From an uncultured bacterium (GTDB lineage: Bacteria > Fidelibacterota > Marinisomatia > Marinisomatales > Marinisomataceae): a DNA stretch of 49,399 nucleotides. Below, in pieces: positions 35,701-47,646 of this stretch (positions are counted from its first letter, which is position 1; each line of letters starts with the position of its first letter). The stretch lies in the NCBI GenBank assembly GCA_943788675.1, contig CALSRE010000001.1:1-49399 (forward strand). The letters are read 5' to 3'. The notes under the pieces are model-generated. The model had not been told where the DNA came from. It searched no databases and was given only the letters and a program-made list of their open reading frames with translations. Made by a program: the position numbers and the translations under genes.

Positions 35701-35795
35701 GTATCATAAAATTCATTAATTTCTTTAACCATTGGGAGAATTTTTTTGATTTCTCTATCTGATTTAGTTCCAAATATTTTTGTTAAAATACCCAT
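32772..35795 (-). CDS. secA: preprotein translocase ATPase SecA
   Basis: A 1007-residue motor that pushes proteins through SecYEG. It contains [14 protein letters not shown] (Walker A), [19 protein letters not shown] (Walker B), [49 protein letters not shown] and [13 protein letters not shown]. A long insertion (about residues 280-430) lies in the nucleotide-binding/crosslinking region, as in FCB-group SecA. The C-terminus ends [11 protein letters not shown] with no cysteine-rich zinc tail, so SecB binding through that tail is not expected. It follows nusB with no gap. Confidence 0.96.
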   Translation of the reverse strand: [1007 protein letters not shown]

Positions 35796-36218
35796 TTATA
35801 ATTCCTTATAAATTGAATCTAATACACCGTTTACAAATGATATACTATCTTCTGAACTAAATTTCTTAGCATTTTCTAATGCTGAACTAATTGTGACCTT
35901 ATGAGAGATGTCATAAGACTGTAAATATATCATTTCACATAAAGACATTTGCAAAATTAATCTATCTATTACATTTAAACGATCTATTGTCCAATTATCT
36001 AAACTAGATTCAATTTTTTTGTCTAATTTACCGCTATTCTCTACTGTTAAACTAAAAAGCTCATCAACAAATTTTATCGTAAGCTTGTCAAATTTATATC
36101 TAGATTTAATGTCTAGTAGAACTTTTTTAGACTCTTCATTTGAAACATATTTTGCATACAATGCTTGCAATACAGCTTCTCTGGCTAACTTTCTTTGCTG
36201 TTTATCTACTTTAGCCAT
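35796..36218 (-). CDS. nusB: transcription antitermination factor NusB
   Basis: A 140-residue all-helical RNA-binding protein of the rRNA antitermination complex. RKLAREAVLQALYAKYVS is the family start, and IDRLILQMSLCEM and SFVNGVLDSIYKEL form the C-terminal helices. It lies four bases after the amino-acid dehydrogenase and immediately before secA. Confidence 0.93.
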   Translation of the reverse strand: MAKVDKQQRKLAREAVLQALYAKYVSNEESKKVLLDIKSRYKFDKLTIKFVDELFSLTVENSGKLDKKIESSLDNWTIDRLNVIDRLILQMSLCEMIYLQSYDISHKVTISSALENAKKFSSEDSISFVNGVLDSIYKEL

Positions 36219-36222
36219 CTAA

Positions 36223-37287
36223 TTACTGGTGACTCCATTTTATAAAATCTTGTATTCGTCTCTCAGCTAATAGATTTGCTGCTTCAAGTGTGGAAATATT
36301 ATTATTAGCAGCATAATCAAATATTCTCATCAATATATAATATATTCCTTCTACCTGATACTTTGCTTTTTCTTTATTATAACCTTGAAGTTCATTTGCT
36401 ACATTTATTAATCCACCAGCATTTATAACATAATCTGGTACATACATAATTTCTTTTTCCTTCAAAAGCTTAGCATCCCTATCTTCTTCTTCTAATTGAT
36501 TGTTTGCTGCTCCAGCAATAACACTACACTTTAAATTTTCAATGGAAGTTGGATTTATTACTGCTCCCATTGCACATGGTGAAAATACATCTAAATCCAT
36601 CGACATTAATTCATCTCCTGCTACAGGAATAACTCCAAATTCATCTACAACTTTATTTAATGCTTTTTCGTTTATATCATTACCAAAAACTTGAGCTCCT
36701 TCTTTTTGCAGATGTGATGACAAATAATATCCAACTTTTCCAAAACCTTGAATTCCTATCTTTAATCCTTTTATTGATTGAATATTTAATCTTTTTTTCA
36801 ATGCAGCTTTCATTCCAACAAAAACTCCAAGAGCTGTTAAAATTGAAGGGTCTCCACTTCCTCCCATTGCTCTTTTGATTCCTGTAACATGATCTGTTTC
36901 CATTCTAATATACTCCATATCATGAACAGACATTCCGACATCTTCCGCCGTAATGTACTTTCCTCCCAAACTTTGAACAAACTTTCCAAAAGATCTCAAA
37001 AGTATTTCTGATTTATCTGTATTTGGATCACCAATTATTACAGCTTTTCCCCCTCCAAGATTAAGGTTTGAAATTGAAGCTTTATATGTCATACCTTTTG
37101 AAAGTCTAAGCACATCAACTAGGGCCTCATCCTCACTTTTATATGGATACATTCTACACCCGCCTAGAGCAGGACCTAAAACAGTATTATGTATTGCTAT
37201 AATAGCTTTCAAGCCTGACAGAGGATCGTTACAATAAACAACTTGTTCATGATTTTTATCTGAAATTGTTTCAAAAATTGCACTCAT
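36223..37287 (-). CDS. leucine/phenylalanine/valine dehydrogenase
   Basis: A 354-residue NAD-dependent amino-acid dehydrogenase of the Glu/Leu/Phe/Val family, oxidatively deaminating branched-chain or aromatic amino acids. ALGGCRMYPYKSEDEAL, LSKGMTYKASISNLNLGGGKAVI (catalytic Lys residues), YITAEDVGMS, GIQGFGKVGYYLS (Rossmann loop) and AGAANNQLEEE are all present. It is shorter than glutamate dehydrogenases, so leucine or a similar substrate is more likely. An AAAGGAG Shine-Dalgarno lies before the ATG. Confidence 0.9.
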   Translation of the reverse strand: MSAIFETISDKNHEQVVYCNDPLSGLKAIIAIHNTVLGPALGGCRMYPYKSEDEALVDVLRLSKGMTYKASISNLNLGGGKAVIIGDPNTDKSEILLRSFGKFVQSLGGKYITAEDVGMSVHDMEYIRMETDHVTGIKRAMGGSGDPSILTALGVFVGMKAALKKRLNIQSIKGLKIGIQGFGKVGYYLSSHLQKEGAQVFGNDINEKALNKVVDEFGVIPVAGDELMSMDLDVFSPCAMGAVINPTSIENLKCSVIAGAANNQLEEEDRDAKLLKEKEIMYVPDYVINAGGLINVANELQGYNKEKAKYQVEGIYYILMRIFDYAANNNISTLEAANLLAERRIQDFIKWSHQ

Positions 37288-37299
37288 ATAAACACTCCT

Positions 37300-38241
37300 T
37301 TATTTACTTGATTTGGAATAAGCGCTTATTATATGCTTAACTAAATGATGTCTAGCGATATCATGCTCACTTAATTCAACTATTCCAATATCATTAATAT
37401 TTTTTAAAATCTTTAATACGTCAATCAGTCCAGAATTTGACTTTGTAGGTAAATCAATTTGCGATGCATCGCCAGTTATTATAGCTCTAGACTCTATACC
37501 TAATCTAGTAAGAAACATTTTCATTTGAATTGAAGATGCATTTTGAGCTTCGTCTAAAATCATTGCAGACCTATTGATTGTTCTACCTCTCATATATGCC
37601 AATGGAATAATTTCGATAATGCCTCTATCAAGTAGATTTTGTATTTTATTTTTTGGTAACAATTCATGCAGTGCATCATACAACGGAGCAAGATATGGAT
37701 CAATTTTATCTTTTAAATCTCCTGGCAAAAACCCCAAATTTTCACCTGCTTCTACAGCTGGTCTACAAAAAATAATTTTTTCAATATCATGCTTTTCTAA
37801 TAACGACAGCGCATAAGCTACTGCTAAAAATGTTTTTCCTGTACCTGCAGGTCCAACAGAAATAATAATGTCGTTTTTTAAAAAAGATTTTACTAAATCT
37901 TTCTGGCCATCTGTTCTTGGAAATACTGGCCCTTTTTTTCCATAAAAGAGAACATTTTCTGCTTTACCGTTTTTAGGAGATACTGGAGCTGCATTGTTCA
38001 AAAGTACAAGCTGAGTAATATCTTTTTCTGATAAAGTATTTCCTTTTTTAATTGAATCAATCATTTGGGTTAAAACAATATCAAAATTATTGATATCTTT
38101 TTTTAAACCCTGACAATAAATATTATTACCTCTTACGTTGAGTTTTAATGGAAATTGTGTTTCTAGAAAAAGGATATTCTTATCTCCAATACCATAGAGA
38201 TTTGTCAAATCAACACCTTGAACTTCAAACGTCTTTTTCAT
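37300..38241 (-). CDS. phoH: PhoH-like ATPase
   Basis: A cytosolic P-loop ATPase of about 313 residues, related to helicases and linked to RNA metabolism with YbeY in other bacteria. [20 protein letters not shown]-type Walker A and [22 protein letters not shown] Walker B are intact, with [20 protein letters not shown] and a GDASQIDLP motif. I chose ATG 38241, which has AAGGTG eight bases upstream; ATG 38268 is possible. Either start overlaps the end of aspS. No ybeY is adjacent. Confidence 0.93.
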   Translation of the reverse strand: MKKTFEVQGVDLTNLYGIGDKNILFLETQFPLKLNVRGNNIYCQGLKKDINNFDIVLTQMIDSIKKGNTLSEKDITQLVLLNNAAPVSPKNGKAENVLFYGKKGPVFPRTDGQKDLVKSFLKNDIIISVGPAGTGKTFLAVAYALSLLEKHDIEKIIFCRPAVEAGENLGFLPGDLKDKIDPYLAPLYDALHELLPKNKIQNLLDRGIIEIIPLAYMRGRTINRSAMILDEAQNASSIQMKMFLTRLGIESRAIITGDASQIDLPTKSNSGLIDVLKILKNINDIGIVELSEHDIARHHLVKHIISAYSKSSK

Positions 38242-39976
38242 CACTAAGCACCTTGATTCCAAGTTCATCTAACTGTTCTGTTGAAACGTAATTTGGAGCC
38301 TCTTCCATTAGAGCTGATGCTGATGTTGTCTTTGGAAATGCAATGACATCTCTAATATTATTTACTCCTGCCAATAACATGACTAATCTATCTAAACCAA
38401 AAGCAATGCCACCGTGCGGAGGAGCACCATATTTAAGAGCATCAATAAAAAATCCAAATTTTTCTGAAATTTCTTTTTCAGATAGATTCATAATCTTAAA
38501 AATTTCTTTTTGCAGCTCATGATCATGAATTCTTATAGATCCTCCTGCTACTTCATAACCGTTAATTACTATGTCATATCCTTTAGAAATAGTATCTGCA
38601 GGGCTAGAAACTACCTTATCTTTATCTGCGTCTTTAGGAGCTGTGAAAGGATGATTCACTGAATCAAATCGTTCAGTATCTTCATTCCAATCAAATAATG
38701 GAAAATCAACTATCCAAACTGGAGCAAATAATGTATTGTTTTTAAGATTGAGCATATCACCCAATTTATTTCTTACTTTTCCTAAAATACGTAGTGAATC
38801 ACTAAGCTTATCTCCAACCATAAAACAAATAGAATTATCTTTAAGGCTAAAGCTTTGAATAATTTCTTTACGCAAATCTTTATTAAAAAATTTAGATATT
38901 CCTCCTTCTAAATCATTATCATTAACTTTGAACCAAGCTAATCCTTTAGCTCCATTAGATTGAGCAAAACTGTCTAATTCATCTATTACTTTTCTTGAAA
39001 AAGTATCTGCATGTTTAGCAGAAACCATTTTTACAGCCTCGCATGTAGAGAATGCTTTAAAATCAGATTTATCTGAAAAAGATTTGAATTCGTTAATTGA
39101 CATATCAAATCTTAAATCAGGTTTATCTGTTCCATATTTTTCTATAGCATCTTTATATGCTAAAACAGGAAATTCTTTTATATCAACATCAATGATTTCT
39201 TTAAAGACTTTTGTAATTAAATTTTCTACTAGCGCCCTTACTTCTTTTTCATCTACAAAACTCATTTCTAAATCAATTTGAGTAAACTCAGGCTGTCTAT
39301 CTGATCTTAAATCCTCATCTCTAAAACATTTAACAATTTGAAAATATCTATCTAGGCCTGAAATCATAAAAAGCTGTTTGTACATTTGAGGAGATTGAGG
39401 CAAAGCATAAAATTGTCCATTATGTACTCTACTTGGAACTAAATAATCTCTTGCACCTTCTGGTGTTGACTTCATTAATACAGGAGTTTCAATTTCTAAA
39501 AAATTATTCTCAGATAAAAAATTTCTAACAATCTGCGCTGTTTTATGCCTGATAATTAAATTCTTTTGTAGAGAAGAATTTCTGAGTTCTAAATATCTAT
39601 ATTTTAATCTATGTTCTTCCGAAGATGCCGCTCTATCACTTATAGACAAAGGCACTGGTTCTGCAGAACTTAAAACAACTAAATCTTCAACAATAATTTC
39701 AATTTCACCGGTAGTTAAATCTGGATTAATTAGATCTTCAGATCTAGCTATAACTTTACCAGCTATATGAATAACGTCTTCATTTGATAATGACTTTCCT
39801 GTTTCAACCAAACTATCTGAATTTAGTATAATTTGAGTTTTACCAAACCTGTCACGAATATCTATAAAAATAATCTGACCATGAGTTCTTATCGAATTAA
39901 CCCATCCTGAAAGTTTTACAGTTTTGTCAATATGATTATTATTCAGTTCACCACAATTATGTGTTCTAATAGTCAT
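38225..39976 (-). CDS. aspS: aspartyl-tRNA synthetase
   Basis: A 583-residue class IIb synthetase of the bacterial type. An N-terminal OB anticodon-binding domain (residues 1-105; [23 protein letters not shown]) is followed by motif 2 ([23 protein letters not shown]), an inserted GAD domain (about 285-420) and motif 3 ([13 protein letters not shown]). The length with GAD is usual. It could be a discriminating or non-discriminating form; the tRNA-Asn pathway genes are not in the window. It lies 17 bases after atpC. Confidence 0.96.
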   Translation of the reverse strand: MTIRTHNCGELNNNHIDKTVKLSGWVNSIRTHGQIIFIDIRDRFGKTQIILNSDSLVETGKSLSNEDVIHIAGKVIARSEDLINPDLTTGEIEIIVEDLVVLSSAEPVPLSISDRAASSEEHRLKYRYLELRNSSLQKNLIIRHKTAQIVRNFLSENNFLEIETPVLMKSTPEGARDYLVPSRVHNGQFYALPQSPQMYKQLFMISGLDRYFQIVKCFRDEDLRSDRQPEFTQIDLEMSFVDEKEVRALVENLITKVFKEIIDVDIKEFPVLAYKDAIEKYGTDKPDLRFDMSINEFKSFSDKSDFKAFSTCEAVKMVSAKHADTFSRKVIDELDSFAQSNGAKGLAWFKVNDNDLEGGISKFFNKDLRKEIIQSFSLKDNSICFMVGDKLSDSLRILGKVRNKLGDMLNLKNNTLFAPVWIVDFPLFDWNEDTERFDSVNHPFTAPKDADKDKVVSSPADTISKGYDIVINGYEVAGGSIRIHDHELQKEIFKIMNLSEKEISEKFGFFIDALKYGAPPHGGIAFGLDRLVMLLAGVNNIRDVIAFPKTTSASALMEEAPNYVSTEQLDELGIKVLSDEKDV

Positions 39977-39993
39977 CTATAACAATCTAATAA

Positions 39994-42535
<2,542 letters not shown>

Positions 42536-42536
42536 C

Positions 42537-44054
42537 CTAGAAGCTCTTTTTAAATTCCTCTATTGCACTATTCATTTTCTTACCTAAATCATCAGAAATG
42601 TCTCCAGAGCTACTAATTTCAGCTAAACATTCTGAATGTTTTGCATCAAAATGCTCCAATAGCCCCACTTCAAATTCTTTTACTGAATCTAACTCAACAT
42701 CGTCAAGATAACCTTGGCTGGCCGCATAAATAATCGCAACCTGTTTTTCAGTTGTCATTGGTACGTATTGATTTTGTTTTAGAATTTCAACCATTCTTCT
42801 TCCTCTGGTAATTTGAGCTGCAGTTGATTCATCTAAATCTGAAGCAAATTTTGCAAATGCTTCAAGTTCTCTAAACTGAGCTAAATCCAATCTCAACTTA
42901 CCTGCAATTTTTTTCATTGCTTTGATCTGTGCACTTCCACCTACTCTTGAAACTGATAATCCAACATCAACAGCAGGCCTTACACCTCCGTTGAATAGGT
43001 TGGTATCCAAGTAAATTTGGCCATCTGTAATTGAAATAACGTTTGTAGGAATATATGCCGAAACATCTCCCTCTTGAGTTTCAATCACAGGAAGAGCAGT
43101 CAAAGAACCTGAACCTAAATCTTCAGACAATTTGGATGATCGTTCTAATAATCTACTATGCAAATAAAATACATCTCCTGGAAAAGCTTCTCTTCCTGGA
43201 GGTCTTCTTAAAACAAGCGACATTTGTCTATATGCTGTTGCCTGTTTAGACAAATCATCATAAACAATTAAACCGTGCATACCATTATCTCTATAATATT
43301 CTCCCATTGCACAACCTGAATATGGGGCAATGTATTGCAATGGAGCTGGATCTGAAGCATTAGCTACAACTACTGTTGTATACTCCATTGCTCCATTTGC
43401 TTCAAGCTCTGCAACTAATTTTGCAACAGTAGATGCTTTCTGTCCAATAGCTACATAAACACAATATACTGGGCTATCAGAAGTATGGGTTAATTTTTGA
43501 TTAATAATAGCATCAATGGCAATAGCTGACTTTCCTGTTTGTCTATCACCAATAATTAATTCTCTTTGTCCTCTACCAATTGGAATCATGCTATCAATAG
43601 ATTTAAGTCCAGTTTGTAGGGGTTCTTTAACTGGAAATCTTTGCATAACGCCTAAAGCTTTTCGCTCAATTGGTAATGTTTCTTTTGCATTGATAGGACC
43701 TTTTCCATCCATTGGCTGACCTAAAGGATCAACAACACGACCTAAAAGCTCTTTTCCAACAGGAACTTCAACAACTTTTCCAGTTCTTTTAACAGTATCG
43801 CCTTCTTTTACCAGACTGCTATCTCCAAACAATACAGCACCAACATTTTCCTCTTCAAGATTTAAAGCCATTCCAAAAACATCATTTGGGAACTCTACAA
43901 GTTCAGAACTCATAACACTTCCTAGTCCACTTGTTCGAGCAACTCCGTCTCCAATTTCTAGAACTTCTCCAACCTCATTAACATCAACGCTTTCATTGAT
44001 ATTTTTGATTTGACTTCTTAACAAATCTCCAATTTCATTTGTTTTAATATCCAT
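42537..44054 (-). CDS. atpA: ATP synthase alpha subunit
   Basis: A 505-residue regulatory F1 subunit. [18 protein letters not shown], the P-loop [52 protein letters not shown] and the Arg-finger region [20 protein letters not shown] are intact. The length is typical. It abuts atpH with no gap. Confidence 0.98.
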   Translation of the reverse strand: MDIKTNEIGDLLRSQIKNINESVDVNEVGEVLEIGDGVARTSGLGSVMSSELVEFPNDVFGMALNLEEENVGAVLFGDSSLVKEGDTVKRTGKVVEVPVGKELLGRVVDPLGQPMDGKGPINAKETLPIERKALGVMQRFPVKEPLQTGLKSIDSMIPIGRGQRELIIGDRQTGKSAIAIDAIINQKLTHTSDSPVYCVYVAIGQKASTVAKLVAELEANGAMEYTTVVVANASDPAPLQYIAPYSGCAMGEYYRDNGMHGLIVYDDLSKQATAYRQMSLVLRRPPGREAFPGDVFYLHSRLLERSSKLSEDLGSGSLTALPVIETQEGDVSAYIPTNVISITDGQIYLDTNLFNGGVRPAVDVGLSVSRVGGSAQIKAMKKIAGKLRLDLAQFRELEAFAKFASDLDESTAAQITRGRRMVEILKQNQYVPMTTEKQVAIIYAASQGYLDDVELDSVKEFEVGLLEHFDAKHSECLAEISSSGDISDDLGKKMNSAIEEFKKSF

Positions 44055-44597
44055 TTATACCCCTACTAATTTTGATTTTGCGTTTTCTAATTTTGTTTGC
44101 AGACTACTATCATATAGCGTATCGTCTACTTTAATTTTAAGTCCACCGATTAAGTTTTTATCAACATTAAAATCGATATTGATTTTTTTATTAACAAGCT
44201 CACTTAAAGAATTGGTAATATCATTTTTTTGATTATTATCCATATCAAATGATGACACTACTTCAACAAATGCTATATTTAGTTTCTTTTTAGATAATAA
44301 TGTAAAATTTTTAGATATATCTTGGATAAGATTTGTATCATCGTTTTCAATCACTACCTTTAATACTTCGACTAATATTGCATTCATTGAGCTTGAAACA
44401 GCTTTTTCAAAAAGACTAATTTTCTCAGAAACTTCGATAGTCTTTGATTTAAAGAAAGTATTTATAGCTAAATCTCCTTTAAGAACAATACTAAAATTTT
44501 CTAATCCGCCATTAACGCCATTGAAATCTTCAAACGTATTAACGGCATCATTAAGTAAATTAGAATATATATTTATCTTTTTAAGATTTTGCTTCAT
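44055..44597 (-). CDS. atpH: ATP synthase delta subunit
   Basis: A 180-residue F1-Fo linker (OSCP type). An N-terminal helical bundle is followed by the conserved C-terminal part: VVSSFDMDNNQKNDITNSLSELVNKKINIDFNVDKNLIGGLKIKVDDTLYDSSL with the GG-I/L-D signature. It overlaps the end of atpF by 17 bases. Confidence 0.93.
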   Translation of the reverse strand: MKQNLKKINIYSNLLNDAVNTFEDFNGVNGGLENFSIVLKGDLAINTFFKSKTIEVSEKISLFEKAVSSSMNAILVEVLKVVIENDDTNLIQDISKNFTLLSKKKLNIAFVEVVSSFDMDNNQKNDITNSLSELVNKKINIDFNVDKNLIGGLKIKVDDTLYDSSLQTKLENAKSKLVGV

Positions 44598-45087
44598 CTG
44601 CTTTCACTGCCTCTAATGATGATTTTATAAACTTACTATTATCATCATCCTTAACATTTCTTTGTAAAACTTTTGTAGCTAATTCTAAGCTAAGATCTAC
44701 AACTTCCTCTTTTATTTCTTTAATGGCGCGTGTTTTTTCAATTTCTATTTTCGATTTTGCGTCATCGAGAAACTCATTTGATTTAGCTTTTGCGTCATTT
44801 AGAATCTTAGCTGCAGACTCTTCAGCTCTTTGCTTGCTGTCGCCTACAATTGCTTTACCTTCCTTTTTTGCCTCATTAAGTATTTTTTCTGATTCGTCTT
44901 TAATTTGCTCTAAATCAGTTTTTGCACTTTCTGCCATTTTAAGAGATTCTGCAATATCCTTTTCTCTTTCTTCTAAAAAATCAAGTAAAGGATTCCATGC
45001 ATACTTTCTTAATACGAAAAGTACGGTCATAAAAATAACTAATGACCAGACATATGTGCCTAGTTCTGGCGTTAATAATGGATTCAT
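44581..45087 (-). CDS. atpF: ATP synthase b subunit
   Basis: A 168-residue peripheral stalk. One N-terminal membrane helix (YVWSLVIFMTVLFVLRKYAW) is followed by PLLDFLEEREKDIAESL and a long charged coiled coil rich in Ala, Glu and Lys to residue 150. Only one b gene is present, so the stalk is a homodimer. It lies 18 bases after atpE. Confidence 0.96.
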   Translation of the reverse strand: MNPLLTPELGTYVWSLVIFMTVLFVLRKYAWNPLLDFLEEREKDIAESLKMAESAKTDLEQIKDESEKILNEAKKEGKAIVGDSKQRAEESAAKILNDAKAKSNEFLDDAKSKIEIEKTRAIKEIKEEVVDLSLELATKVLQRNVKDDDNSKFIKSSLEAVKADEAKS

Positions 45088-45105
45088 ATTATTTCCTTAT
45101 TTTGA

Positions 45106-45306
<201 letters not shown>

Positions 45307-46305
45307 TTAGTGATCTACGTGTATAGCCATTCCTATAAAAACGGCTGTTAATAATGCAAAAACATATGCTTGGATAACTGCAACAAGCAATTCAAGCATA
45401 GTTAATCCTAGTGCAAGCGAAATTGAAAAAGGTGCAATACCAAATCCTGCAAACCCTCCAAGTTCCGCAGTAGCACTAAAAATAAATGTAATAAATATAA
45501 CTAAAGCAATATGTCCGCCCATCATGTTGCCAGCTAGCCTAAGAGTTAAGGCTAATGGTCGAATAAATAAACCCATGAATTCAATCGGAACTACTACAAA
45601 ATAAAGTGGCCATGGCAATCCTGAAGGTGCCAAATTTTTCCAATGTTGGGTAAAGCCATATTTCTGAATACCTGCACCGATGAATGCAAAAAAAGTAATA
45701 GTTGCAATTGCAAAGGTAACATTTACATTGGCAGTTACTGTATGTCCGCCCTTTGATAGTAAATATAAGACATTATCTTTATTTAACATATCTGCCTGAT
45801 ATCCAAGTTTCCCGATTAAGCCTGTTAAGTCAAAAATAGGTATCAAGCCCAAAATGTTTCCAAAAAGTACAAAGAAAAATATTGTATATATTAAAGAAGC
45901 CCAGTCTCTGTATTCTTTAGCTCCTATGAAATTTTTTAGTACATCATCTCTTAAGTAAATAACAAACATTTCAACAATGCTCATAAACTTATTAGGAATA
46001 TTTTTCTTGTGAGAAATATATGCTTGAATCAATGTAACTAAAGTTGATACCACAATAGTTGATACAAAAAAAAGTAAAAAAACATGCTTAGTAATCCCAA
46101 GATCAATATAAAAAATAGAATCAGACGTTAATCCAAAGAAACTTGAGATTTTTTCAGATAAAGAATTAAGAAATTCAAATTCAAAAATATTTTTTTTGCT
46201 ATTGGCGACGTGGTCAATGGCATACTGTGGAGCTTGATCCATTGTCCATTCTTTTCCAACTTTTTCACCAATAAACATCGCCGAAATATAAATAGAAACA
46301 AACAA
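45307..46305 (-). CDS. atpB: ATP synthase a subunit
   Basis: An Fo subunit of about 332 residues with the proton half-channels. LTLRLAGNMMGGHIALV contains the essential Arg, and LELLVAVIQAYVFALLTAVFIGMAIH forms the last helices. The N-terminus is a hydrophobic stretch (FVSIYISAMF) and then about 60 polar residues before the first core helix (HVFLLFFVSTIVVS), so a cleaved signal is likely, as in other FCB a subunits. The start is unclear: TTG 46305, ATG 46278 and ATG 46242 are in frame and none has a good ribosome-binding site. I kept TTG because it includes the signal. Confidence 0.95.
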   Translation of the reverse strand: MFVSIYISAMFIGEKVGKEWTMDQAPQYAIDHVANSKKNIFEFEFLNSLSEKISSFFGLTSDSIFYIDLGITKHVFLLFFVSTIVVSTLVTLIQAYISHKKNIPNKFMSIVEMFVIYLRDDVLKNFIGAKEYRDWASLIYTIFFFVLFGNILGLIPIFDLTGLIGKLGYQADMLNKDNVLYLLSKGGHTVTANVNVTFAIATITFFAFIGAGIQKYGFTQHWKNLAPSGLPWPLYFVVVPIEFMGLFIRPLALTLRLAGNMMGGHIALVIFITFIFSATAELGGFAGFGIAPFSISLALGLTMLELLVAVIQAYVFALLTAVFIGMAIHVDH

Positions 46306-46332
46306 GGAAAAACAGAAAAAAAGATGTAATTC

Positions 46333-46527
46333 TTAATTATTATTATTTACGTGATTATATGCACGATAAGAAGCATGAAAAACACCTATAATTATAATAA
46401 GAATTCTCCAAAAATCGTTAAAAATAAAAAAAGCAATTAAAAGCCATGAAATTATTATACCTAAAAATTCAAAATATACAGAATAACTTTCAGCGAGAAT
46501 TCTACTTAAGGGTTTTTTATCACTCAT
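46333..46527 (-). CDS. small AtpZ/AtpI-type membrane protein
   Basis: A 64-residue protein with two predicted helices (FLGIIISWLLIAFFIF and WRILIIIIGVFHASYRAY) directly before atpB. Position, size and helix pair match the AtpZ/AtpI accessory proteins that help c-ring assembly or ion supply of the Fo part. Residue-level similarity is modest. ATG 46527 or 46530 may be used. It overlaps the end of the bactofilin gene by several bases. Confidence 0.65.
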   Translation of the reverse strand: MSDKKPLSRILAESYSVYFEFLGIIISWLLIAFFIFNDFWRILIIIIGVFHASYRAYNHVNNNN

Positions 46528-46867
46528 CAACGATTATATCACATCTGCCTGAAAATTGGGCTCCATCTTCAATAGTAAGCACTTTATATTGTAAATTGCC
46601 GACTAATTCACAACCTTTCAAAAGTTCTGCTAGGCCATTAATTAAAGCATCTCCTTCGATAAATCCATTAATTTGAATCATAGTTGCCTTAACATCTCCA
46701 AAAATCTTACCACTCTTAGCAAGCTGAATAGCGCCTTCAGTGTGCACAGATCCTCTTATTTCTCCATAAATAGTAACATTGCCACTTAAGATCATATCTC
46801 CATCTATGGATACATCCTCAGCAATTATAGTTTGACTGTTTGTTGATTTAGTTTGAATCTTCATCAT
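46520..46867 (-). CDS. bactofilin
   Basis: A 115-residue polymer-forming cytoskeletal protein. The repeated short beta turns (DVSIDGDMILSGNVTIYGEIRGSVHTEG; GKIFGDVKATMIQINGFIEGDALIN; LVGNLQYKVLTIEDGAQFSG) are the right-handed beta-helix of the family. It overlaps the M23 peptidase gene by 20 bases, the pairing seen where bactofilins guide peptidoglycan hydrolases in cell-shape control. It lacks a transmembrane anchor; the N-terminal segment is short. Confidence 0.93.
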   Translation of the reverse strand: MMKIQTKSTNSQTIIAEDVSIDGDMILSGNVTIYGEIRGSVHTEGAIQLAKSGKIFGDVKATMIQINGFIEGDALINGLAELLKGCELVGNLQYKVLTIEDGAQFSGRCDIIVDE

Positions 46868-47597
46868 TAGTTAATTTATCAGATTTTAATTGAAAATCTT
46901 CAAAAAAAGTGTTTGGATTTATCGGAGATCCATCTTTCCAAATTTCAAAATGCAAATGTGGTCCTGATGACATTCCAGTATTACCCATCTTTGCAATAAT
47001 ATCTCCTGCAACAACCTTATCTCCTTTATTAAAAAATAAATCTTGATTATGATAATAATGAGACAAATATCCATTTTGGTGATCTATAATTATAAAATTA
47101 CCAAAATCATTTGAATAATCGCTAAAAACAACTATTCCATCAGAAGTAGAGAAAATAGGTGTTGATATCTCATTTACAATATCAATGCCAAAATGTTTTG
47201 TATCTGCATCAAACTCTCTACTTATCAATCCACTTGCTGGCTTAAATGAAGGCAAATTATTTGTTACCATATATCTAATATTATTATCATTTAAATTGTG
47301 AGATTCCTCAGTACCAATTATTGAATCAATATATGTTTTCATTAGCGCTATTTCTCCAATAGTTTCGTCAATATTGCTTAAAATTTCTTTCTGTTGTTTT
47401 ATCTCATTATTAATAGCGGAAATTTTTAGATATTCTTTGATAATTGGAGAAGACATGAATAATAAAATTATTGAAGTAAGTAGCAAAACAGCTATAGTTG
47501 ATAAAGAAGCAAAAAAAGTAAATCTTGTAAACTCGATTTGCCAACTTTTTTCTGAAAAAGGTGATATAAATAAAACCTTGTATTTACTTAACTTCAT
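46848..47597 (-). CDS. M23-family (LytM) peptidase, membrane-anchored
   Basis: A 249-residue zinc metallopeptidase of the cell wall. An N-terminal transmembrane helix (FFASLSTIAVLLLTSIILLF) and a coiled-coil stretch (about 50-85) precede the LytM domain at about 125-230. The zinc motifs are intact: HFGID (H-x3-D), a His in YLSHYYH, and HLHFEIW (HxH). It could cut stem peptides. The overlap with bactofilin suggests the two act together in cell shape. Confidence 0.92.
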   Translation of the reverse strand: MKLSKYKVLFISPFSEKSWQIEFTRFTFFASLSTIAVLLLTSIILLFMSSPIIKEYLKISAINNEIKQQKEILSNIDETIGEIALMKTYIDSIIGTEESHNLNDNNIRYMVTNNLPSFKPASGLISREFDADTKHFGIDIVNEISTPIFSTSDGIVVFSDYSNDFGNFIIIDHQNGYLSHYYHNQDLFFNKGDKVVAGDIIAKMGNTGMSSGPHLHFEIWKDGSPINPNTFFEDFQLKSDKLTNDEDSN

Positions 47598-47646
47598 TGA
47601 ATTATATTAGTCTGGTTTTATAGATTTTAACTTCTCTAATACTCTA

